From: Nocardia tengchongensis
Lineage (GTDB): Bacteria; Actinomycetota; Actinomycetes; Mycobacteriales; Mycobacteriaceae
Direction of reading: 5' to 3'
Assembly (NCBI RefSeq): GCF_018362975.1
Contig: NZ_CP074371.1
Coordinates: forward strand, 2,976,001-3,040,000
Length of the DNA stretch: 64,000 bases
This document shows, one piece after another, positions 57,799 through 64,000 of this stretch (position 1 is the stretch's first letter; each line of letters starts with the position of its first letter). The position numbers and the translations under genes are program-made. The notes beneath the pieces are model-generated. The model searched no databases and had not been told where the DNA came from. It saw only the letters and a program-made list of their open reading frames with translations.

Positions 57799-58932
57799 GT
57801 GGAATCGACGGTGGGACGCTGGTGGGCGCCGGGCCGGGTCAACCTGATCGGCGAGCACACCGACTACAACGACGGCTACGTGCTGCCCCTGGCCCTGCCG
57901 CTCGGCACCACCTGCACCGCCCGCGTCCGCCCGGATGGCGTGGTGCGCCTGCGATCCCGGCAGGCTCCCCGCGACGCGGTCGACACCACCACGGCCGCGC
58001 TGGATTCGTCCGGTTGGTCCGGTTTTCCGGTGTGGTCGCGCTACCCCCTCGGCGTCATCCGCGAATTCCAGCGCCGCGGCCACGAACTCCCCGGCATCGA
58101 TCTCGACCTCGACAGCACCGTCCCGATCGGCGCCGGCCTGTCCTCCTCGGCCGCCCTCACCTGTTCGGTCTCCATCGCCCTGCGGGACCTGTTCGCACCC
58201 ACCGTCTCCGCCACCGACCTCATCGACATCACCCGCACCGCCGAGAACGTCTACGCCGGCGTCCCCACCGGCGCCCTCGACCAATCCGCCGCTCTCCTCT
58301 GCACCGCAGGCCACCTCCTCTTCCTCGACACCCGCACCGGCGCATCCGAACAGATCCCCTTCGACCTGGACCACTTCGCCCTCACCCTCCTGGTCGTCGA
58401 CACCGGCAGCCCCCACACCTTGGTCGACAGCGAGTACGCGGCCCGCAGCGCCGAATGTGCCGCCGCCGCAGCCGCACTCGGCGTCCCCACCCTCCGCGAC
58501 GCCCCCACGCTCCCCACCGCCGCCCGCCTCCCCGACCCCCTCCTCCGCCGACGCGCCCGCCACGTCATCACCGAAAACGCCCGCGTCCGGCAAATTGCCG
58601 AACAATTGCGCACCGGCGCCGACCCCCGCACCATCGCCCCCCTCCTCACCGCAGGCCACACCTCCCTCCGCGACGACTTCGAAGTCTCGGCCCCACCCCT
58701 CGACACCGCCGTCACCGCCGCCCTCACCGCCGGTGCCCACGGCGCCCGCCTCACCGGCGCCGGCTTCGGCGGCAGCATCATCGCCCTGGTCGACCGCGAC
58801 CGCGTCGCGGAGGTATCCGCCGCCATCCGGGAAGCCTTCTCCGCCAAGGCCTTCACCCCACCCCGCACCTTCGTAGTCACCCCCGCCGCAGGCGCACACC
58901 GTGTCCGGGCCTCCACCACCTCACCGCACTGA
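57799..58932 (+). CDS. galK: Galactokinase
   Basis: GHMP-family galactokinase phosphorylating galactose at O1, 377 aa. GTG 57799 has GAGGAG 7 bases upstream. Galactokinase signature GRVNLIGEHTDYN is at residues 12-24, the ATP-binding PIGAGLSSSA at 109-118, and GARLTGAGFGGSIIAL near the C-terminus is the third motif. The catalytic Asp is in NVYAGVPTGALDQSAAL. The galT and galE genes of the Leloir pathway are not adjacent. It is followed by a strong hairpin. Confidence 0.9.
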   Translation: MESTVGRWWAPGRVNLIGEHTDYNDGYVLPLALPLGTTCTARVRPDGVVRLRSRQAPRDAVDTTTAALDSSGWSGFPVWSRYPLGVIREFQRRGHELPGIDLDLDSTVPIGAGLSSSAALTCSVSIALRDLFAPTVSATDLIDITRTAENVYAGVPTGALDQSAALLCTAGHLLFLDTRTGASEQIPFDLDHFALTLLVVDTGSPHTLVDSEYAARSAECAAAAAALGVPTLRDAPTLPTAARLPDPLLRRRARHVITENARVRQIAEQLRTGADPRTIAPLLTAGHTSLRDDFEVSAPPLDTAVTAALTAGAHGARLTGAGFGGSIIALVDRDRVAEVSAAIREAFSAKAFTPPRTFVVTPAAGAHRVRASTTSPH

Positions 58933-58980
58933 TCAGACGTTCGCTGGCATCCCGTCCGCTCGCGGCGTAGCGCCCGGGCG

Positions 58981-59025
58981 GTGCCCGCCATCCGATCGCG
59001 AGTGCCGGGATCGGATGGCGGGCAC
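58981..59025. terminator. Perfect hairpin between convergent galK and secreted-protein gene
   Basis: Perfect 17-bp stem (58981-58997 with 59009-59025), 11-base loop, followed on the plus strand by TGGTTTTC. It lies 48 bases past the galK stop and 12 bases from the stop of the gene on the other strand. Confidence 0.75.
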
Positions 59026-59036
59026 TGGTTTTCGGA

Positions 59037-59756
59037 CTACTTCTGGGCCGGCGCGACCGACGGCTGGGTGATGGTGGTGAAGTACTGGACCGCGGCGGCG
59101 ACGGCGACCGGGGCGGTGACGAGCACCTGGCCGGCGATGGTGCCGAGGAAGCCGACGGCGCTGGCGCCGATCAGGCAGCCGGTGCCGGCTGCGCCCAGGA
59201 GGGGGACGAACAGGGCGGCGAGCAGGCCGGCGGAGCCGAGGGTGACCAGGCTGGCGCCGGCGACGCCGCCGATCAGGCAGCCCAGTGCGGCGCCGCCGAG
59301 GCCGCCGGTGAGGGTGCCGATGGTGGCGCCCATGGACAGGGTGCTGGTCATGCGGCTCCAGGCGGCCTGCTCGCGCTCGTAGTCGGTCTTCCAGGGGGCG
59401 CTGTTCTCGAACGGGAGGGCGACCGGCTGGTACGACGCGTGGGCGAGGTCGAGCTGGGGGGTCAGGGTGGCCACGCGGTCGTGAATGTCGGCGGCGATCG
59501 GGAAGACGAAATCATCCACGCGCAGCGACAGTTCGGTGCCGGCGACGGTGGTGCCGTCGGCGGCCTTGATGCGGAACACGCCGTTCTCGACGCCCAGGGA
59601 ACCGGCGTCGGTGCGGATCACCACGTCCTTGTCACTGGAAGTGGCGGTGTAGTTGACGGCGTCCGCGGGGGCGGGCGCGGCGTTCACGGTTCCGGCGGTG
59701 ACGCCCAGGGCGGTGGTCACGAGGGCGGCGGACACGGCGAACTTGTTGAGCTTCAT
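59037..59756 (-). CDS. Secreted protein with C-terminal glycine-rich membrane segments, unknown function
   Basis: Protein of 239 aa with a signal peptide (MKLNKFAVSAALVTTALGVTAGTVNAAPA). Residues about 35-135 form a soluble beta-rich part (NYTATSSDKDVVIRTDAGSLGVENGVFRIKAADGTTVAGTELSLRVDDFVFPIAADI). The rest is a Gly/Ala-rich hydrophobic region with two or three segments (MGATIGTLTGGLGGAALGCLIGGVAGASLV, FVPLLGAAGTGCLIGASAVGFLGTIAG). It resembles a family common in nocardiae, possibly DUF8020, though I cannot confirm this. Export plus hydrophobic tail suggests the cell envelope. Confidence 0.6.
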   Translation of the reverse strand: MKLNKFAVSAALVTTALGVTAGTVNAAPAPADAVNYTATSSDKDVVIRTDAGSLGVENGVFRIKAADGTTVAGTELSLRVDDFVFPIAADIHDRVATLTPQLDLAHASYQPVALPFENSAPWKTDYEREQAAWSRMTSTLSMGATIGTLTGGLGGAALGCLIGGVAGASLVTLGSAGLLAALFVPLLGAAGTGCLIGASAVGFLGTIAGQVLVTAPVAVAAAVQYFTTITQPSVAPAQK

Positions 59757-59889
59757 CAGGTTTCGATCTTTCGTCGGTGCGGGTCAGAGGCCGCACGAGA
59801 GGACGCAGGTCGCGTCGTGCGAGCTGCGAAAGGGTGCAGAGGGCCGGCGGCACGGCCCGGAGGTCGTGTCGCTCAGCGGTTTTCGGTGG

Positions 59890-61362
59890 TTAAGCGGTCT
59901 TGGCGCGCACGCGGGCTCCCACACCCACGAGCACGTCGATCACCAGGAACGCCAGCAGCGGCAGGCCGATCATCGGCGCGAACCAGCCGACCAGCGCGGC
60001 GCCCGCCGCCAACGGCAGCAGCACGACCAGCGGGGCCTGTGCGAACGCCCGGCGCGGGGCCTTACCCACCGCGAGCTTCGACTCCTTGGTCGGGCGGCGA
60101 CGCCACCACATCAGGTAGCCGCGCACCACCACCGTGCCCAGCCCGACCATCGCGGCCAGCAGCAACAGCTGATTGACCAGGCCGAACAGCAGACCCATGT
60201 GGAACTGGATGCCCCAGTTGGTGAGCTTGGCCATCAGCGGCCACTCGGCGTAGGGCAGCTTGGCGGTGACATTTCCGGTCGCGCCGTCGACCGCGATGGC
60301 GTCGCGGGTGTACTGGCCCGGGCGACGCAACTCCTGCGCCACGAAGGCCATGCCGTCCTTGGCCGGAATGCTGATCTCCAGCGGCCCGGTCAGCCCATTG
60401 GCGCGGGCGACGCCGTACACGGTGTCGGCCAGCGCGGCCTTGCCCGCCGGGGGAGTGGCGGCGGGAGCGCCACCGTGTCCCGCGTGCTCGCCGCCGGCGG
60501 TCATGGCCGGACCGGTCGTGCCCGGCAGCTTCGCGTCCACCGCGGGGGTCTGCCAGCTCATCGCCTTACGCAGCTCGGTCACGTTCTCGCCCGCGTACTT
60601 CGACCAGGTCATGCCGGTGGCCGAGAGCAGCAGGATCACCGGCAGGATCCAGACACCCACCACCGCATGCCAATTCAGCGTGCGCGCGCGGGGCCGCGAG
60701 CGATCCGGGCGCACCAGCCACCCGGCCGAACGCTTCTCCCGCCGCGCCCGCACCCGGCGGTACCAGAGCACCAGCCCGGCGAGCGCGACCAGCCACACCC
60801 AGGAGGCCGCGATCTCGCTGTAGAAGCGGCCGACCTTGCCCAGGTGCAGATCCTTGTGCAGCTGGTCGATCCAGGTGCGCAGGGGCAGCGCGCCCGAGCT
60901 GCCGTAGACGACGTCGTCGCCCACCGTCTGCGCGGTGACCGGATCGACGAACACGGCGCGACGCTCGGACTCGCCCAGCGACGGATCGCTGAAGATGACG
61001 CGCGTGGTGTCCCCGGCGTTCTGGCCGGGGGCCACCGCCACCAGCGCCAGCGTCGGTTCGACCGCCTGCGCGGCCGCGATCTGCTCCTTCAACGGCTTGG
61101 CCGGACCGGTCGAATCGGTGTGCAGCACACCGCTGGAGGTGAAGTTCTCCAACGTCGGGGAGATCGCGTACAGCGCGCCGGTCACGGCCGCGATCAGGAT
61201 GAACGGCGCCACGAAGACACCCGCGTAGAAGTGCAGCCGCAGCATGAGCGCCTGGAAGGCATTGCCCGCGCCACGTTTCGTGGACTTCCCGGACGCCGGT
61301 TCCGGCGTCGGGGCAGGGGAGGGCGGCGGTGCCGTTTCGACACCGCTGTCAGTGATTGTCAC
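59890..61362 (-). CDS. PepSY-associated transmembrane protein
   Basis: Membrane protein of 490 aa with about four transmembrane helices, of the PepSY-associated TM family. LMLRLHFYAGVFVAPFILIAAVTGALYAISP is the first helix, and a long extracytoplasmic loop with a PepSY-like domain follows. LNWHAVVGVWILPVILLLSATGMTWSKYAGE is the next block, with conserved His, and the last helices are in LLFGLVNQLLLLAAMVG and ALVGWFAPMIGLPLLAFLVIDV. Such proteins are linked to siderophore reduction, copper and heme handling. GTG 61362 has GAAAG upstream. The loop segment GGEHAGHGG is His/Gly-rich. Possibly co-transcribed with the membrane protein gene upstream. Confidence 0.75.
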   Translation of the reverse strand: MTITDSGVETAPPPSPAPTPEPASGKSTKRGAGNAFQALMLRLHFYAGVFVAPFILIAAVTGALYAISPTLENFTSSGVLHTDSTGPAKPLKEQIAAAQAVEPTLALVAVAPGQNAGDTTRVIFSDPSLGESERRAVFVDPVTAQTVGDDVVYGSSGALPLRTWIDQLHKDLHLGKVGRFYSEIAASWVWLVALAGLVLWYRRVRARREKRSAGWLVRPDRSRPRARTLNWHAVVGVWILPVILLLSATGMTWSKYAGENVTELRKAMSWQTPAVDAKLPGTTGPAMTAGGEHAGHGGAPAATPPAGKAALADTVYGVARANGLTGPLEISIPAKDGMAFVAQELRRPGQYTRDAIAVDGATGNVTAKLPYAEWPLMAKLTNWGIQFHMGLLFGLVNQLLLLAAMVGLGTVVVRGYLMWWRRRPTKESKLAVGKAPRRAFAQAPLVVLLPLAAGAALVGWFAPMIGLPLLAFLVIDVLVGVGARVRAKTA

Positions 61363-61582
61363 CAATGGTCTTTCGGGTTCGAGGGAACACCCGGGCATAC
61401 GCGGGTACGGGGACACGTCGGGATGGCGCTGGGTCGGCACCCATGACCCCCTCACGGCGCGCACGTGGGCGCGCAGCGGTCATGGGAGGCCGGGACACGC
61501 AGACACCACCGCGACCGGTCGCGGGCGTACAGCGAAGTCACACGGACGCGAAAGCCCGTGTGCCCGGATGAAAGTTAAGGAA

Positions 61583-62158
61583 TCAGCCTCGAACGAGCGC
61601 GGGCGGACCGCGCGTGCGGAAGACGTCGGCCGCGAAGATCCGCAGCACGACCAGATCCCGGTGCGCGATGGGCAGCAGCGGCGGCCCCGACAACACCGGC
61701 AGTGCAATGGGCAGCGGCAGCACCCGGGCCAGCACCATGGTGCCGATCCGATAGGCCGCCTCCGCGCCCAGAATGACCACGGCCGCCGCGCACGCCGCCA
61801 CGATGTGCGCGGCCAGCATGGCCGGACTCCACATCGAGGCGCTGTGGTGCATGTGGTGCATGCTGCCCGGCGAACCCCACATCATGGCGAAGTGCCCGAG
61901 CAGCTGCCCGCCGGTCAACGCGACCACCAGGCCCAGCGCCGTGGCGCGCAGCGCGTGCACGCTCGCCACCGCCGCACCGACCGCGGCCGAGGCGGCGACC
62001 AGCAGCGTCAACGGCCCCGATTCAAGGGGCGAGGCCCCCGAGATCCAGCCGTGCGCGGCCATCGCGAGCGCCCCGGAAACCGAACCGGCCGCCCCACCAC
62101 GCAATACCGCAGCATCACTGCGGAATTGCGCCGTAGGGCGGCCGGACTCGAAACTCAC
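61583..62158 (-). CDS. Membrane protein with His/Met-rich motif, unknown function
   Basis: Hydrophobic protein of 191 aa with about five predicted membrane helices. A SPGSMHHMHHSASMWSP motif between helices is a candidate copper- or other metal-binding loop. The gene is 220 bases upstream of the PepSY protein gene on the same strand. GTG 62158 is the likely start, though no clear ribosome site precedes it. The pairing with a PepSY protein and the Met/His cluster suggest metal handling, but this is inference. No family recognised. Confidence 0.6.
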   Translation of the reverse strand: MSFESGRPTAQFRSDAAVLRGGAAGSVSGALAMAAHGWISGASPLESGPLTLLVAASAAVGAAVASVHALRATALGLVVALTGGQLLGHFAMMWGSPGSMHHMHHSASMWSPAMLAAHIVAACAAAVVILGAEAAYRIGTMVLARVLPLPIALPVLSGPPLLPIAHRDLVVLRIFAADVFRTRGPPALVRG

Positions 62159-62194
62159 GCGCTGATAATAGCGATCGCTGTTTGCTCAGACGCT

Positions 62195-62223
62195 CGTGCC
62201 CCGCTGCGGGGCAGCGGGGCACG
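62195..62223 (-). terminator. Hairpin downstream of the acyl-CoA synthetase gene
   Basis: Perfect 11-bp stem CGTGCCCCGCT/AGCGGGGCACG with a 7-base loop, 69 bases past the fadD-type stop on the minus strand and 37 bases upstream of the next gene's GTG. Confidence 0.55.
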
Positions 62224-62236
62224 AAAGGAACTGGCT

Positions 62237-62305
62237 ATGAAGGTCTTCTGCACCCTGGTCGGGGTACGGAAGCCGCTGGTCGGCGCAGAGCCTAGTCCGC
62301 TGTGA
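62237..62305 (+). CDS. Possible 22-residue micro-ORF, low confidence
   Basis: ATG 62237 with AAAGGAA 7 bases upstream encodes MKVFCTLVGVRKPLVGAEPSPL and stops at 62303-62305. It is on the opposite strand to the fadD-type gene and overlaps its last 14 bases. The strong ribosome site is the only positive sign; no homologue or conservation can be judged here. Confidence 0.2.
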   Translation: MKVFCTLVGVRKPLVGAEPSPL

Positions 62306-63953
62306 CGTCCATCTCGATGAGCGGCTTGCGCAGCAGCTTGCCGGTGGCGTTGCGCGGCAGCTCGTCGAGGAAGATGACCTCGCGCGGCACCTTGTACCGG
62401 GCCAGGTTGTCCTTCACGTAGTCCTTGATCTCCTGCACGTCGCGCTTGGAGTCGGGGCCGGGAACCACGATGGCGCGCAGCCGCTTTCCGAAGTCCCGGT
62501 CGTCCACGCCGACCACCGCGGCCTCGAGGATGTCGTGGCGGTTCGACAGCAGGTTCTCGACCTCTTGCGGGAAGACGTTCTCGCCGCCGGAGATGATCAT
62601 GTCGTCGTCGCGGCCGTCGATGAACAGCAGCCCGTCGGTGTCGAAGTGGCCGACATCGCCGGAGTTCATCAGGCCGTCCACGTACTCCTTGGTGCGGCCG
62701 TCGGTGTACTGCTTGAACGAGTGCCCGTTCTCGATGAAGATCGTGCCGGTCACGTTCGGGGCGGTGACGCGCTTGCGGTTCTCGTCGTAGAGCGCGACGC
62801 GAATACCGACCGGGGCCTTGCCCGCGGTGGTCGGGGCCTTGCGCAGCTCGCTCGGGGTGGCCACGGTCATGACCGCGCACTCGGTGGAGCCGTACACGTT
62901 GTAGAGGGTCTCACCGAAGTAGTCGAGGGTGCGGGTGACCACGTCCGGCGGGATGGCCGAGCCGGCCGCGAAGATGACGCGCAGCGTCGGCTTCGGGTCG
63001 TACTTGGCCAGGGTCTCCGGCGGCAGGTCCAGGATGCGCTGCAGCATGGTCGGCACCACGGTCAGGCCCTGCGCCCGGAACTTCACGATATTGGCGAGGG
63101 TGGTCTCCGGGTCGAACCGGCGCTGCTGGAACACCACCCGGTTGCCCAGCGCGATCGACAGCGTGAACTGAGACAGGCCGGTGGCGTGGAAGATCGGAGC
63201 CGCCATCACCACGGTGCTGTTGCGCGGCAACGGGATTCGATCCAGGAACTGGGCCGTGATGAACGGCGACACCTTGTCGCGCGGCGCGCCCTTGGGGGTG
63301 CCGGTGGTGCCCGAGGTCAGGATGACCATGCCGCCCGGCTTCTCCGGCGGCGACAGCGGCTCGGTGGACTGCCCGGCCGCGACCGACTCGATGGTCGGGA
63401 TCGACGGGTCGGCGTTGTCCTTCTCGTCCACCCAGGTCAGGATGCGCGGAATGTCGGCCGGAATCGCCGACATCAGGTCGAAGAACTCGCTGTCGTGCAG
63501 CACCGCCTTGACCTTCTCGCGCACCGCCACGTCGGTGAACTGCGGCTTGGCGAAACCGGTGTTCATCAGCACCGCGCGCACGCCGAGCTTGCCGGCGGCG
63601 ACCAGGCTCAGCACCATGCCGCGGTGATCGCGGGCCAGCACGCCGATCACGTCGCCGGGGCCCAGGCCCTGCGCGGCCAGGCCGCGGGCCAGCGCGGTCG
63701 ACTGCTTGTCGAGCTGCTCGAAGGTGAGCTCGCCGCGCTCGTCGACGATGGCCGCCGACTTGGGGTTGGTGTTGGCCGCGTGCACGACCGCGCCCGCGAA
63801 CGGGCCGAACTTCAAGACATTGATCGCCGAGCGCACCGCGTGATCGGGGCGCAGCGGGTTGAACAGTCCCCCTCGGACCATGGCATTGACGCTGAGCGCC
63901 GTATCGCCGGCCTTGCGTAGAACCGTGCCAGCCGATGGAAGGGCAAGTGACAT
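62292..63953 (-). CDS. fadD: Acyl-CoA synthetase / AMP-dependent ligase (FadD-type)
   Basis: ANL-family acyl-CoA synthetase, 553 aa, activating fatty acids as acyl-AMP and then acyl-CoA. The P-loop-like motif ILTSGTTGTPKGAP is at about 212-225, YGSTE (A5-type motif) near 340, and the hinge region RDDDMIISGGENVFPQEVE near 440. GKLLRKPLIEM at the C-terminus carries the catalytic Lys. ATG 63953 has GCGGAAGG upstream. It resembles mycobacterial FadD2-like enzymes for long-chain substrates. No operon partner is visible in the window on the upstream side. Confidence 0.9.
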   Translation of the reverse strand: MSLALPSAGTVLRKAGDTALSVNAMVRGGLFNPLRPDHAVRSAINVLKFGPFAGAVVHAANTNPKSAAIVDERGELTFEQLDKQSTALARGLAAQGLGPGDVIGVLARDHRGMVLSLVAAGKLGVRAVLMNTGFAKPQFTDVAVREKVKAVLHDSEFFDLMSAIPADIPRILTWVDEKDNADPSIPTIESVAAGQSTEPLSPPEKPGGMVILTSGTTGTPKGAPRDKVSPFITAQFLDRIPLPRNSTVVMAAPIFHATGLSQFTLSIALGNRVVFQQRRFDPETTLANIVKFRAQGLTVVPTMLQRILDLPPETLAKYDPKPTLRVIFAAGSAIPPDVVTRTLDYFGETLYNVYGSTECAVMTVATPSELRKAPTTAGKAPVGIRVALYDENRKRVTAPNVTGTIFIENGHSFKQYTDGRTKEYVDGLMNSGDVGHFDTDGLLFIDGRDDDMIISGGENVFPQEVENLLSNRHDILEAAVVGVDDRDFGKRLRAIVVPGPDSKRDVQEIKDYVKDNLARYKVPREVIFLDELPRNATGKLLRKPLIEMDVTAD

Positions 63954-64000
63954 GGGTACAACCTTCCGCGGTCCCCCTGCCGGACGAGTCCGCCGACGGA

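Noticed and set aside
57739..58899. Minus-strand Gly-rich ORF (386 codons) opposite galK
   Set aside because: Composition is a by-product of the C-rich galK third positions; galK motifs are all present on the plus strand.
62535..63920. Long plus-strand ORF (461 codons) opposite fadD
   Set aside because: Mirror frame of a gene with complete AMP-binding motifs.
18..64000. Mobile elements, CRISPR arrays, rRNA and tRNA genes
   Set aside because: No transposase or integrase frames, no regular short direct repeats with spacers, and no tRNA-like cloverleaf or rRNA segment was recognised by eye.

Overview
The window is high-GC actinobacterial chromosome, most likely Nocardia or a close mycolate-containing relative. 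The evidence is the combination of families: ECF41 and ECF42 sigma factors, two LAL-type LuxR regulators, a cutinase-fold secreted protein, a TIGR00027-type methyltransferase, a deazaflavin (DUF385) enzyme, a PPOX/F420-type enzyme, an XRE-DUF5753/DUF397 pair and a NicT/Nur pair. No rRNA, tRNA, CRISPR array, insertion sequence or prophage was recognised.

Layout. (1) 1-8.4 kb: an HSL-type esterase cut by the window edge, a C-terminally truncated ECF41 sigma factor, and an SDR gene between two large LAL regulators. (2) 8.5-18.7 kb: the most interesting block. An intact ECF41 (SigJ-type) sigma gene lies among a ferritin-like/VioB-type protein, a type-II NADH-dehydrogenase-like flavoprotein, an NmrA-like protein, an SdhA-like flavoprotein, LtrA, a cupin, a GATase/ThuA-like protein, an ABM monooxygenase and an alpha/beta hydrolase. 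Six transcription units in this block carry the same motif, YGTCACR-N16-(T/G)GTC, and a seventh (the esterase) has a weaker copy. This looks like a local ECF41 regulon for redox or detoxification chemistry. (3) 18.7-26.9 kb: a lipoprotein, a PlsC-like acyltransferase, a DUF1772 protein, a cutinase-like protein, a DHFR/DGPF/ECF42 cluster, the nickel permease NicT divergent from a Fur-family regulator with a Nur-box-like site between them, and a MarR gene divergent from two tandem cupins. (4) 27.7-41.6 kb: a DUF4185 protein, the helicase HrpB with its 3' end tandemly duplicated, a quinone oxidoreductase, DUF2252, a secreted GH1 glycosidase, a small exported protein, a DUF1772/PPOX/DUF4442 cluster, two alpha/beta hydrolases (one apparently without catalytic residues) and a DUF385 protein. 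(5) 41.6-48.4 kb: a methyltransferase, DUF397/XRE, a secreted lipase, a DMT transporter, an AI-2E-type permease and PhoU. (6) 48.5-64 kb: an MFS exporter fused to three carboxypeptidase-regulatory-like domains, an SGNH hydrolase, a molybdopterin oxidoreductase, a DUF6319 protein, a GGDEF protein, GalK, a secreted protein, a PepSY protein and an acyl-CoA synthetase.

Quality caveat. About ten genes are broken by single-base gains or losses, mostly in G/C runs (near 11005, 20277/20360, 23677, 25818, 27392, 36654, 43415, 45317, 55590, 56505 and 57345). Each restores a family-typical protein when corrected. The pattern looks more like consensus error than gene decay, and the broken genes should be read with that in mind.
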